Shown: positions 7,199 through 15,107, counted from the stretch's first letter. The stretch: DNA of 15,861 nucleotides from Pseudomonadota bacterium (GCA_022360105.1 JAKSDL010000284.1:1-15861), one strand, 5' to 3'. Notes: generated by a model not told the origin, from the sequence alone. Numbers and translations: made by a program.

Positions 7199-7199
7199 G

Positions 7200-8363
7200 T
7201 CATTTCTCCCATTCATACGAGCGATGCCACCAGTCAGCCAACATCGGAGAAACAAACTTATATTCCCGATTTGTTAACTCTATATAATTTTCATCTATTA
7301 ATCTCTTCAGCAATTTGTTCAACTGCTCTTTAGATGTTAATGCCGATTCGACATACGGCCAAAGATCGTCAAACATCATAGGATCAGATGAAAGATGTGC
7401 AAGAATCTTTATCGCAGCCTGATAATCATTTTGGGAAAGGTAGTCCCTTAAGCGGGAATGAAGGTCTATGTACTCTTTATGTTGTTTGGATGTTATCTTC
7501 TCATAGATTTTTTGAATTGCTTCCAAATCGTGCAACTCCTCGTCTGCTTCGCGGTAAGAACGCAGACTTGAAGCAAATAGCTGCACGAAAAAGGGAATGC
7601 CATCCGCCAGCCTTCCAACAACAAATTGCATGGCATCGTTCGTCAAGGAAATTTTAATATTACTTAGCAAAGCTGAAAGAAAAACCTTTGTTTCTGTATT
7701 TTTTAAGGGAAAAATTTCAAGATCCGTAAAGTCATTGATTAGATCTGATAAGTTCAATTCCTCTACTGTTGAAATTATGTTGATAGATCCGGAAACGATC
7801 ATTCTGATTTTACCATGCTGACGTAATCGTCTTAACCATTCCAGAAAAAATCGAACCTCTCCGATATCTTTCTCCTTCAATCTCCATAAAAAATCAGAAA
7901 ACTCATCAAATACAAATATAAAATTCAGGTTAGCCAACTCTTCTAACAGGTCCTCCATTCTGTCCATGAACTCTCTTGCTTCAGTATGGATTTCACCGGT
8001 TTTTAGCTCGACCACCCCTGCAACTTTTAACTGGGGAAGCATCTTTGCAATTGTGTTCCAAGTAGTTACCAATGTGCCTTTTTTGGAAACAAACTGCGGA
8101 TAACTTCTTTGTACTTGTCTGATGAGGTCCCGGCACAGTTCAATTATTGATTGACGGCTCTCCAAATCGAAATAAACAAAATGATAATCACCCTGGTTTC
8201 GTCTAATAAATTCTTTTACAAGACTTGTTTTGCCAATTCTTCTTGGACCAGGAATTAATACACTAGCTTTAGGATTTGACATTATTTCCAAGAGATTGCG
8301 TAATTCCCTGTGCCTGCCGAAAAATTCATCACCATCCACCCAATGACCAACACTTATTCTCAT
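7200..8363 (-). CDS. ATPase_2-like P-loop NTPase
   Basis: 387 aa, ATG start at 8363 with no strong RBS. The N-terminus WVDGDEFFGRHREL is the usual lead-in of ATPase_2/MNS-type STAND ATPases. Walker A is GPRRIGKTS (39-47, K45). Walker B is FIFVFDEF (148-155, D153-E154). A sensor-1 strand IRMIVSGS (187-194) and a sensor-2-like GIPFFVQLF follow near 255. The C-terminal quarter (about 300-387) reads as a winged-helix domain, with AIKILAHLSSD then repeated helices and ELTNREYKFVSP. It probably forms a nucleotide-driven switch, perhaps with the downstream larger ATPase, whose start codon lies one base after this stop. First gene of the two-gene operon behind the palindrome promoter at 8427-8468. 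Specific function unknown. Confidence 0.8.
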   Translation of the reverse strand: MRISVGHWVDGDEFFGRHRELRNLLEIMSNPKASVLIPGPRRIGKTSLVKEFIRRNQGDYHFVYFDLESRQSIIELCRDLIRQVQRSYPQFVSKKGTLVTTWNTIAKMLPQLKVAGVVELKTGEIHTEAREFMDRMEDLLEELANLNFIFVFDEFSDFLWRLKEKDIGEVRFFLEWLRRLRQHGKIRMIVSGSINIISTVEELNLSDLINDFTDLEIFPLKNTETKVFLSALLSNIKISLTNDAMQFVVGRLADGIPFFVQLFASSLRSYREADEELHDLEAIQKIYEKITSKQHKEYIDLHSRLRDYLSQNDYQAAIKILAHLSSDPMMFDDLWPYVESALTSKEQLNKLLKRLIDENYIELTNREYKFVSPMLADWWHRSYEWEK

Positions 8364-8426
8364 AGTTTAATATATTGTTACTTAACAGCGGCTTATTCAA
8401 AGATTAAAACAAAGAAAGTTTCCATA

Positions 8427-8455
8427 AACATAACTCAACAACTATTTTCCGTCAA
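8427..8455 (-). promoter_or_regulatory. Promoter of the ATPase operon
   Basis: On the minus strand, TTGACG (8455-8450, five of six consensus bases) and TATGTT (8432-8427, four of six) are separated by exactly 17 bp. The predicted transcript would start near 8420, leaving a 5' leader of roughly 55 nt before the ATG at 8363. The -35 box lies half inside a perfect palindrome. Confidence 0.5.
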
Positions 8456-8468
8456 CAAATTTGTTGAC
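8451..8468. promoter_or_regulatory. 18-bp perfect palindrome, candidate operator
   Basis: GTCAACAAATTTGTTGAC is self-complementary over all 18 bases with no loop, which is typical of a dimeric repressor site. It overlaps the -35 box of the ATPase operon, so a bound protein would block RNA polymerase. No regulator for it is obvious, but both ATPases have winged-helix-like segments, so autoregulation is possible. Confidence 0.5.
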
Positions 8469-8556
8469 TCAATTACAATTACCTCAAGTACCTCATGCCT
8501 GTTTGCAAATCAAGGCAATTCCAGGCTATAGCATATTTTTAACCTAATTCAGAAAG

Positions 8557-8605
8557 TTATTCCGGTTTGCAGAATTCGGCGACTTGCAGAGCTTTAGAAT
8601 AAGGG
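8557..8605 (-). pseudogene. Internally deleted 3'-end remnant (copy C)
   Basis: On the minus strand the reading is YSKALQVAEFCKPE then TAA. It joins the segment matching ALLVAE of the family member at 4515-4808 straight to its FCKP terminus, skipping about 20 codons. The junction lies at a shared ATTC/ATTCGG microhomology, consistent with a slippage deletion. The DNA around it (GGTTTGCAGAATTC, CGGCGACTTGCAGAGCTT) matches copies A and B closely. Confidence 0.6.
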
Positions 8606-8646
8606 ACGTAGTTGAAATATTGACATTTGCTCTGTCATTTCATTTT

Positions 8647-8841
8647 CTATTTTTTCCTTCGACTCTGCATTGTGAATAGCCACTTCACCAATCTCCAGGC
8701 CTGGTCCGATCTCATTAGCCTGGCTTTTTTCAGGTAAAAATCAACGGATTTTACCTTTGCGTGACTGGCCTTGTTGTCGGTACAACTTGTTTTGAGTTCC
8801 CCGGAATCGTTACTATCGTTTGGAATATGCATCAGGAACAT
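8647..8841 (-). CDS. 64-aa small basic protein, unknown
   Basis: The ATG at 8841 is chosen because AAGGAG lies five bases upstream (8852-8847). The longer reading from 8982 crosses the promoter and is rejected. The product starts MFLMHIPNDSNDSGELKTSC, has a helical middle (VDFYLKKARLMRSDQAWRLV) and ends in a basic tail QSRRKK. It has one cysteine after Met and no signal peptide or membrane helix. I do not recognise the family. It has its own promoter (8912-8941) and is transcribed divergently from the LysR regulator, a position often held by a regulated target or a co-effector gene. Signals for expression are good; function unknown. Confidence 0.6.
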   Translation of the reverse strand: MFLMHIPNDSNDSGELKTSCTDNKASHAKVKSVDFYLKKARLMRSDQAWRLVKWLFTMQSRRKK

Positions 8842-8890
8842 GTGATCTCCTTTGTGGTGGTTTAAATAAATAAAATTCAACCATAAATTC

Positions 8891-8919
8891 TTGCTTCGAT
8901 TTTTTGAATGTATTATAAA
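8891..8919 (+). promoter_or_regulatory. Candidate promoter of the LysR gene
   Basis: TTGCTT (8891-8896) and TATAAA (8914-8919) are separated by 17 bp. The -35 match is poor (three of six). The -10 box overlaps the -10 box of the opposing promoter, so only one could be open at a time. The transcript would have a leader of about 60 nt. Confidence 0.35.
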
Positions 8920-8941
8920 TCTAAACTGAGCAAAGTTACAA
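8912..8941 (-). promoter_or_regulatory. Promoter of the 64-aa gene
   Basis: On the minus strand, TTGTAA (8941-8936) and a consensus TATAAT (8917-8912) are separated by 18 bp. Transcription would begin near 8905, about 65 nt before the ATG at 8841. It overlaps the candidate lysR promoter, a common layout for LysR-type autoregulation with a divergent target. Confidence 0.5.
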
Positions 8942-8987
8942 AAGACGAAATTTAATCCGTTACATGAAAATATCTCATCCATAAATC

Positions 8988-9881
8988 ATGAAACCTCTTC
9001 CTCCGCTGAATGCCTTGCAGGTTTTTGAAGTGGCTGCCAGATTATTGAGCTTCCAAAATGCCGCGTTGGAATTAAATGTGACGCCGTCAGCTGTGAGTCA
9101 TCAAATCCGGCAGCTGGAATCATATCTGAACAAGAAATTGTTTCATCGACTTGATAAACGGGTCACGCTCACCAGTGATGGTCAGCAGTATTTTGATGAG
9201 ATTCAACCCGCTCTTAAGTCTATAGCTGTGGCGACCTCTGCCCTTACCAGACCTAGGGGGATTTCCGTTTTAACCATTTCCGCAGCACCGGTAATGGCCA
9301 CCCGGTGGCTAATGCCCAGGATTTACAGGTTCCAGGAACCGAACTCAGATCTGGAAGTTCGAATCCACGCTTCAACTGAAGTGGCAGATTTCTCTAAATC
9401 GGATGTGGATGTGGCAATCAGGTATGGCCAAGCTCCCTGGAAAGGACTGGTGTCGCACGAGATTTTCAGGGAGATCCTGACCCCGGTTTGCTGTCAGGAT
9501 TTCCTGCAAAAAGGGCATCATTTGAAAAAGATAACAGATTTGGTCGATTTGCCCCTGTTGCAGGGCATTCCCAAGCCTTATGAATGGAGCGACTGGCTTC
9601 GGGAATTTGGCTTGGAACGACCAAATGAAAAACAAGATCCCACCTTTCAAAGCAGAGCCCAGGCATTGGAAGCGGCTGCCCTCGGACTGGGCGTCGTTTT
9701 AACCGATTTAAGGCTTGTACAACAAGAGCTGGCGTTGGGCACCCTGGTAGCTCCTCTCAAGGAATCGGCAACAAACAGCTCAGCCTTTTACCTGGTCTAT
9801 CCCCAAAGCTATGAAAAGTTGGAAAAAATAAAACGATTTAGAGACTGGATTCTATCCGAGGTTGAAAAGAGCGGCAGATAG
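8988..9881 (+). CDS. LysR-family transcriptional regulator, GcvA-like
   Basis: 297 aa. Residues 1-60 form the winged-helix domain with the GcvA-subfamily hallmark LPPLNALQVFEVAARLLSFQ and recognition helix VTPSAVSHQIRQLESYLNKK. Residues about 90-290 form the LysR effector-binding domain: APVMATRWLMPRIYRFQ, DVAIRYGQAPWKGL, and the late ALEAAALGLGVVLTD. It is full length for the family. The gene faces the transporter-catabolic operon tail to tail and is divergent from the 64-aa gene. GcvA-like regulators respond to a small ligand and often control the adjacent operon, so the natural hypothesis is that it controls the TTT operon, the 64-aa gene, or both. Ligand unknown. Confidence 0.9.
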   Translation: MKPLPPLNALQVFEVAARLLSFQNAALELNVTPSAVSHQIRQLESYLNKKLFHRLDKRVTLTSDGQQYFDEIQPALKSIAVATSALTRPRGISVLTISAAPVMATRWLMPRIYRFQEPNSDLEVRIHASTEVADFSKSDVDVAIRYGQAPWKGLVSHEIFREILTPVCCQDFLQKGHHLKKITDLVDLPLLQGIPKPYEWSDWLREFGLERPNEKQDPTFQSRAQALEAAALGLGVVLTDLRLVQQELALGTLVAPLKESATNSSAFYLVYPQSYEKLEKIKRFRDWILSEVEKSGR

Positions 9882-10042
9882 GTGGGGCCCTTTTTTCAAT
9901 TGGAGCCAAAGCGAAATATTATGCAGGATTGAAAGAATTTGAGTGGACGGTTGGCGAAATTGGTGTTTGTTGTTCGGGAACTGCTGAATAATCCATCCAC
10001 GGCACCAAGCCGCCGATTTAAGTCGCTTGTTCAACTAAGTTT

Positions 10043-10957
10043 TTAGCTATCGATTTTATACTTACTGAGAATATTCCCTAGGGATTCTTGAATTGTTGAT
10101 TTCGCTGACTCGAAACCAGATAATTGAGCTTCCGATAGCGGAAGTTTGGGGGGGCCCATTTTGAAACCTCTAAGTTCCATGGCATATTTAAATCCCAATG
10201 GAAAAGGAGGCAGGAACATCGCTCTAACCAATGGACATATGGATTGTTGCATTCTTAATGCTTGGTCATAATCCTTATTTACATAGGAATTATATATGGC
10301 AGTCATAACTTCAGGCACTATTCCGGCTGAAGTTGCCATACAACCCTTGCCACCCGACATCAGCAAGGCGAATAACGTCTCTTCTCGTCCCGTCAAAAGA
10401 TTTAGGTCATTTCCGGCGTAGCTGCTTTCATCCATAAAGTGCATCATGTCAACCATGCTTCCGCTGCTGTCCTTGATACCAACTACTTTATCAGATTCTG
10501 CCAAACGCCTGATTACGTCGTAAGTGAGAGGTTGGGCAAAGAGGGGGATGTTATAGAGAATAATCGGTATTTCAACAGACTGGATGATGGTCTGAAAAAA
10601 AGCCTCAATACTGTCAGGCGAATGAGGATAATAGTGAGGTGGAGCGATAACAACCGCTTTACACCCCAATTTTGAAGCCTGATGAGCTAAACGAATCGAA
10701 TCATCCGGGTGGCTTGCGGCCACACCCGGCGTAACTGGAACCATTCCTTTTGACTGATCTACCGTTATTTCCATCATTTTAACCTTTGCCTCAAAGGTGA
10801 GATGGATAAACTCACCAACTGTGCTGACCGGAAAAAGACCGTGGACGCCATTTTGGATCTGGAAATCAATCATTCGTCTCAATTCTTCTTCGTTGAGAGA
10901 CCCGTCCTCCGCGAACGGCGTCATCATAGCAACGTAAACACCTTCTGGTTTAAACAT
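10043..10957 (-). CDS. DHDPS/NAL-family aldolase (DapA-like)
   Basis: 304 aa, full length for the dihydrodipicolinate synthase/N-acetylneuraminate lyase TIM-barrel family. Visible motifs: the N-terminal GVYVAMMTPF, the 2-oxoacid-binding loop PVSTVGEF (43-50), the catalytic Tyr in ILYNIP (Y135), and the Schiff-base Lys in VGIKDSSG (K162). These class I aldolases join or split pyruvate (or another 2-oxoacid) and an aldehyde. The last gene of the TTT operon, it lies 46 bp downstream of the arylsulfotransferase-like gene. The context favours a catabolic aldolase or dehydratase rather than lysine biosynthesis. Exact substrate cannot be assigned. No clear RBS is visible before the ATG. Confidence 0.85.
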   Translation of the reverse strand: MFKPEGVYVAMMTPFAEDGSLNEEELRRMIDFQIQNGVHGLFPVSTVGEFIHLTFEAKVKMMEITVDQSKGMVPVTPGVAASHPDDSIRLAHQASKLGCKAVVIAPPHYYPHSPDSIEAFFQTIIQSVEIPIILYNIPLFAQPLTYDVIRRLAESDKVVGIKDSSGSMVDMMHFMDESSYAGNDLNLLTGREETLFALLMSGGKGCMATSAGIVPEVMTAIYNSYVNKDYDQALRMQQSICPLVRAMFLPPFPLGFKYAMELRGFKMGPPKLPLSEAQLSGFESAKSTIQESLGNILSKYKIDS

Positions 10958-11003
10958 AGTTATTTATGACTTTGATTTAACAGTTTAAATTAACTTTGTT
11001 TTT

Positions 11004-12191
11004 TCAAAGATGGTATCGCTCGTTCACACCTTTACAATGAGCACCGCTCAAATCACGACCTTTTAGTTCAGGACTGTCTGCTGCATAAGTCCGGGTTTTA
11101 AAAATCTGCACATTAGGTTTTCCTTTAAAATCGTGAACAAAAGGACTAACCCACTCCCAGCAGATCTCTTTATCGGGTGTGACCTCGAATACCCTTCCGC
11201 ATTCTCCCTCACAAATCATGGTATTGCCATTAGGCAGGCGTTGCGCGCCTCCAATATGCAAACAGCGAAAATCAAAACAGATATCCCCTCCATAACGCCA
11301 GAGGACTTTCCCGTCGGAAGGATCTATTTCCACCACACTGGTCTGACCTTGCACAGGATGATGAGCACCGTTGTCAAAAATAAGAATATTGCCATCCGGG
11401 GTCTCGCTTGGATCATGCTGATGGCTGATGTACGGTCGGCCATGTTTCCAGACGATGTCACCTGTTTCCCAGTTGATTTTTACCACCAGGCTGATCTCCC
11501 GAAAACTAACCAGGACATGTCCGTCGGCTGTCATTGTCAGGGAATTTGCGTGTGTCCATTCTCCTCCAAAGCAGAACTCACAAATGGGTTCTTCTTCCGG
11601 AGAAAGATGGTCGTAGTCGTTCCACTGCTTGACGATGTTACCCTGGGGATCAACCTCAACAATGGCATCGGTGAATCCTCCTTCAACTTTGGGTCTTCCT
11701 CCAACTCCCATTCCTTCCAGTAAGAACTCCCAGAAATTGGGATCCTTCTCTACAATGGTCTCCATATGGCTGGGTGGCAGTCCCCCCTTAATTCTACTGC
11801 GAAGCCCATCCGGCATTGGCGTCCAGACAATGATCAGAGTGTTGCCGTTTGGCATTCGGTGAATACCGTGATGTAAGTCCCCTTTGTCCCATTGCCAGAC
11901 AACATTTCCATCCCAGTCGAATTCGACCGCAATATCAGCTCTGTCCGGGACTAATTCCCAACCATTTTCTGTCTCTTCCAATAATCGTCCTCGAGATAAC
12001 AGGGTACCCTCGGGAGTTAAATATGCGTATCCGGGCTTATACCAGGGCACACTCCAATAGTTGACTACTTTTCCATCGGGACCAAGAAGATAAGCAGCAT
12101 CACCTCCGTTGGGAGCGATAACTGTATAGCCGTTAAAACTTCTTTCGTCACTTTGAATCAAACCAATTTTTCTTTTCGTGCTCCATCCCAT
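11004..12191 (-). CDS. Arylsulfotransferase (ASST)-like beta-propeller protein
   Basis: 395 aa, ATG preceded by GGAGG six bases upstream. Repeated propeller blades are visible: DWDGNVVWQW, DPQGNIVKQW, ETGDIVWKH, SDGKVLWRY. Between them lie the family motifs LHHGIHRMPNGNTLI (107-119), EWTHANSL (H214), SHQHDPSETPDGNILIFDNG (H257, H259) and LHIGGAQRLPNGNTMI (H312). In PAPS-independent ASSTs, conserved His and Arg residues, including a His that becomes sulfated, carry a sulfate group from one aryl donor to another acceptor; H214, H259, H312 and R231 are candidates by position (inference). There is no signal peptide, unlike the periplasmic E. coli-type enzymes, so this copy seems cytoplasmic. The operon context points to handling a sulfated or aromatic solute, but the propeller could serve another reaction. 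Confidence 0.75.
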   Translation of the reverse strand: MGWSTKRKIGLIQSDERSFNGYTVIAPNGGDAAYLLGPDGKVVNYWSVPWYKPGYAYLTPEGTLLSRGRLLEETENGWELVPDRADIAVEFDWDGNVVWQWDKGDLHHGIHRMPNGNTLIIVWTPMPDGLRSRIKGGLPPSHMETIVEKDPNFWEFLLEGMGVGGRPKVEGGFTDAIVEVDPQGNIVKQWNDYDHLSPEEEPICEFCFGGEWTHANSLTMTADGHVLVSFREISLVVKINWETGDIVWKHGRPYISHQHDPSETPDGNILIFDNGAHHPVQGQTSVVEIDPSDGKVLWRYGGDICFDFRCLHIGGAQRLPNGNTMICEGECGRVFEVTPDKEICWEWVSPFVHDFKGKPNVQIFKTRTYAADSPELKGRDLSGAHCKGVNERYHL

Positions 12192-12246
12192 TTTGTACCT
12201 CCAATGAATAAGCGGTGATTTTAGATATACAGGTGTTTTGTGTAAG

Positions 12247-12272
12247 GTTTTTGGCGGGCAAAACCCAAAAAC
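12247..12272. repeat. Intercistronic inverted repeat
   Basis: Perfect 8-bp arms, GTTTTTGG (12247-12254) and CCAAAAAC (12265-12272), enclose a 10-nt loop. It sits in the 144-bp gap between the M28-like gene and the arylsulfotransferase-like gene, the longest gap in the operon. It could moderate read-through or be an operator. It is not followed by a T-run on the minus strand, so it is not a standard terminator. Nothing else is recognisable in that gap. Confidence 0.35.
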
Positions 12273-12335
12273 TGAAGATCAGGTTGGCATATAACTGAGA
12301 ATTGAATGAACCATTTGAGAAGTCATGAAAAAACA

Positions 12336-13565
12336 CTATGGATTGCCAACAGCAAGCAATGTCTTGGCAATCGCTTTGGCTACCGGTTCCAATAATTCCG
12401 GTCCTGTGACTTCAGGACCATCGGATTCCAAATGAAAGGCTTGATGAGGTCCCATTAAAGCGAAGCCACTGTATCCATTTTCCAGGATCCATCTAAGTTC
12501 TCCGCGCTTTAAATTAAACTCTTTCGGAGTCAAATGAGGTAACTCTTCGAAACCTTTTTCCAGCACAGGAATAAGTTCAGGGTTGCTTAACAGCCAGGAC
12601 TTTTTCTCATAACTTTCGCAGGGTTTTAAGAACGGGCCTTCTTTTGTCCATCCTCTTGTTGCTATGGAAGCTCCCAGGTGGACCCAGCACAGAACCTGTT
12701 CGGGAGAGGGAATGTTTCCTCGTTTAAGGGATTCATGCATACCAATGTGTCCGATCTCATGCCCGGGATTTGACATAAAGAGGTAACTCAGGCTGTTTTT
12801 CTCCCGACTGGACCACCTCGCCAGACCCAGAAAAAGGGCCAGTCCCGTTCCTCTTTCTCCAGCTGAACGGAACCAACCGCTTTGAGGAGTTGAGACTATA
12901 ATCCATCGATTGCCTTTTTCCAGTCGGGCCAGTACCCCTTTTGCTTCAGCATCTGCATCATCTCTACCACTGAGCATAATCTTTACTTCATCCTTCATTC
13001 CAGCAGCATGAGCGATAACATGCTGATCTTTGGCTGCGATCATAACAACCGGAATGGGCCAGGGACGTTGATTAAAAGGAGGAAAGGCATTATGACCGTA
13101 CAACTCTCCCGATTCATGAGGATAATAACCAATAATTGCAGGAGCATTGGCTTTAGCCAGTTGGTTGATGATGGATTCGTGTTGACTATCAGGTGTCATC
13201 ATCTCATCATCAAACCGTATCAAGGGAACTTCTCCGTTTAAATTGGAATAATCGTTAACACTCTCGATTGCCACCATTTTGGCCCGTAATGGTTTTTCTC
13301 CGATGGCCTTTGGATACCAAAGTGGAAAGGACTTGAGACGTTGGCCATAGACTTCTACCCAGCAATCTTCAATAAAAAACTGTCGGAAATTCCAGTTAAG
13401 AAATTCTGATTGATAACCGATGGCATTGAGTTCCTGATAAATCCAATCAGAGGTTTTTAAATCCGCAAGGGATCCCGTGCGATGATCTCCCATGTTGGAA
13501 TAATGAACCACATCCCTGTACAACTCGTTCCCGGATAATCCGTGCAAGTCTTTTAAGTTTGACAT
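12336..13565 (-). CDS. M28-like metallopeptidase homologue with altered metal motifs
   Basis: 409 aa, ATG preceded by GGAGA seven bases upstream. The N-terminal layout (GDHRTGSLADLKTSDWIYQE, then an inserted PA-like domain about 70-200 with RFDDEMM and AIIGYY) resembles M28 aminopeptidases. Residues 220-280 align with the M28 metal region: WIIVSTPQSGWFRSAGERGT, then GLALFLGLAR, then YLFMSNPGHEIGHIG. The usual His and Asp ligands (AHxDS, GAxDNxSG) are replaced (STPQSGW, SAGERGTG). The second region reads HEIGH (269-273), a chance or genuine HExxH. No signal peptide. It lies 39 bp after tctA in the operon. It may be a hydrolase of an amide or conjugate, or a non-catalytic homologue; family placement rests on pattern recognition. 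Confidence 0.6.
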   Translation of the reverse strand: MSNLKDLHGLSGNELYRDVVHYSNMGDHRTGSLADLKTSDWIYQELNAIGYQSEFLNWNFRQFFIEDCWVEVYGQRLKSFPLWYPKAIGEKPLRAKMVAIESVNDYSNLNGEVPLIRFDDEMMTPDSQHESIINQLAKANAPAIIGYYPHESGELYGHNAFPPFNQRPWPIPVVMIAAKDQHVIAHAAGMKDEVKIMLSGRDDADAEAKGVLARLEKGNRWIIVSTPQSGWFRSAGERGTGLALFLGLARWSSREKNSLSYLFMSNPGHEIGHIGMHESLKRGNIPSPEQVLCWVHLGASIATRGWTKEGPFLKPCESYEKKSWLLSNPELIPVLEKGFEELPHLTPKEFNLKRGELRWILENGYSGFALMGPHQAFHLESDGPEVTGPELLEPVAKAIAKTLLAVGNP

Positions 13566-13604
13566 CTGTCTGTCTCCGTTGATTGGTTGAACAACACAGA
13601 GGTT

Positions 13605-15098
13605 TTATTGACGTTGTTTCTTTTTGTTGCTGGCCATTATGCGCCAAATAACAATTGGAGTTGCAACAAACATCAACAGAGCAAAAGGATGCTGAAAAAT
13701 GGCACTGGGATTATAACGTAGCAATAGAATCGATTGGCGGTAAGTTAACTCGATCATGGGGCCAAGTACGTAACCAATAATAAAACAGACGATTGATAAT
13801 CCTAGCTTACGCATCAGATAACCCACTACTCCCATCGCTATCATTACGCCTACTGCAAACAACGAACCTTCAGCCAGGTACACACCACTGATACAGAGGA
13901 GTACAATTGAAGGATAGATGATTTGTCTTGGCAAACTGACTACCTTGGCAAAAACCCGCAGGCCGATATTACCCAAAGTCAGGTTCATAACATTAGCCAT
14001 GATCATGCTGGCAAAGAGCCCGTAAACCAGGTTGGGGCGATTGGTGAACAGCAAGGGGCCGGGTTGAATACCATGTATGGTGAATGCCCCAATTAATAGA
14101 GCTGCTGCGACATTACCGGGGATTCCCAGGGTGAGCAATGGAATCAGATTTGCCCCTACAACAGCACTATTAGCCGATTCGGTGGCAGCGATTCCTTCCA
14201 GTTTTCCTGTTCCAAATTCGTCAGGCTTATCTGAAGCCTGACGGGCTGCCGCATAGGACATAAATGCAGCTAAAGCTGCTCCCAATCCTGGCAGAGCACC
14301 GATGCCCGTACCAAAAAGTGCACCTCTGGCAAGAGTTTTCCTGCAAGCCCAGAACTCTTTGAAACTGACTCTTTTGTTTTCAACACCTGAAAGTTCCTCA
14401 ATTAAAACATCGCTGGCGCTTTTTTCCCGGGATTTCTCCAACTGTATAAAGACTTCTGCTATTGCCAGCATTCCAATTGCGACAGCTGAAATGGGTAAGC
14501 CATTATATAATTCAAGTAAATCAAAGGTCATTCTTGGACTGGCTGTTTCAGGGTCCATACCAATAGTTGTAAGCAACAAACCTAGAAAGGCCGCCAACAG
14601 GGATTTAGTCACCGATTCCCCGGCAAGGGATGCAATCAGGCTGATGGAAATTGTTAACAATGACGCAATCTCTATAGGCCCCATCTTAAGAGCAACTGCT
14701 GCAATCGGCACTGATACCAGAATTAACACCATATCACTGCAGGTATCACCAAAAACCGACGAGTAAAGAGCCATTTTCAAGGCTTTTCGCGGTTTTCCTT
14801 TTTGCGCTAACGGGTATCCATCAAGAGTTGTCGCTACAGCAGCAGCCGTCCCCGGGGTGTTAAGCAAAGTGGCGCTGATAGCTCCTCCAAATCCACTGCC
14901 TTTCATCACACCGATGAGCATCCCGATGGCAGCTAAAGGACTAACGGAAAAAGTTAGCGGGATGGCGACCGCGATAGCTAATGGAGGAGCCAGACCTGGA
15001 ATAGCTCCGATACCGATGCCGATTGCCACACCCGCTGCAACAAAGAGGAGATTTGTAAATTGGAACGCTGAAAGGATTCCGAAAAATACTTGTTCCAT
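13605..15098 (-). CDS. tctA: TTT large permease subunit TctA
   Basis: 497 aa, ATG preceded by GGGAG five bases upstream. About twelve hydrophobic segments run the length of the protein. TctA signatures are clear: GIGIGAIPGLAPPLAIAVAI near residue 27, GSGFGGAISATLLNTPGTAA (about 68-87) with TTLDGYPLA after it, and the second internal repeat GIGALPGLGAALAAF followed by ATESANSAVVGANLIPLLTL. It is the main membrane channel of a tripartite tricarboxylate transporter, working with TctB and the periplasmic TctC receptor and driven by an ion gradient. It starts nine bases after tctB and is followed 39 bp later by the M28-like gene. Substrate not predictable: the family takes citrate-like acids and many other carboxylates. 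Confidence 0.95.
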   Translation of the reverse strand: MEQVFFGILSAFQFTNLLFVAAGVAIGIGIGAIPGLAPPLAIAVAIPLTFSVSPLAAIGMLIGVMKGSGFGGAISATLLNTPGTAAAVATTLDGYPLAQKGKPRKALKMALYSSVFGDTCSDMVLILVSVPIAAVALKMGPIEIASLLTISISLIASLAGESVTKSLLAAFLGLLLTTIGMDPETASPRMTFDLLELYNGLPISAVAIGMLAIAEVFIQLEKSREKSASDVLIEELSGVENKRVSFKEFWACRKTLARGALFGTGIGALPGLGAALAAFMSYAAARQASDKPDEFGTGKLEGIAATESANSAVVGANLIPLLTLGIPGNVAAALLIGAFTIHGIQPGPLLFTNRPNLVYGLFASMIMANVMNLTLGNIGLRVFAKVVSLPRQIIYPSIVLLCISGVYLAEGSLFAVGVMIAMGVVGYLMRKLGLSIVCFIIGYVLGPMIELTYRQSILLLRYNPSAIFQHPFALLMFVATPIVIWRIMASNKKKQRQ

Positions 15099-15107
15099 AC
15101 TGACTCC

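Noticed and set aside
8842..8982. N-terminal extension of the 64-aa protein to 111 aa
   Set aside because: The extension would be translated from DNA containing the gene's own promoter, and a strong RBS stands directly before the internal ATG at 8841.
9852..10034. 60-aa minus-strand ORF and possible terminator between lysR and the aldolase gene
   Set aside because: No RBS and antisense to the lysR end. A GGGGCCC followed by a T-run is present at 9888-9898, but I found no proper stem to call a terminator.
11133..11723. 196-aa plus-strand ORF inside the ASST-like gene
   Set aside because: It is antisense to a gene with clear family motifs and shows no recognisable domain or RBS.
12148..12336. 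62-aa minus-strand ORF between the M28-like and ASST-like genes
   Set aside because: GTG start inside the M28-like stop codon, no RBS, and it overlaps the well-supported start of the next gene.
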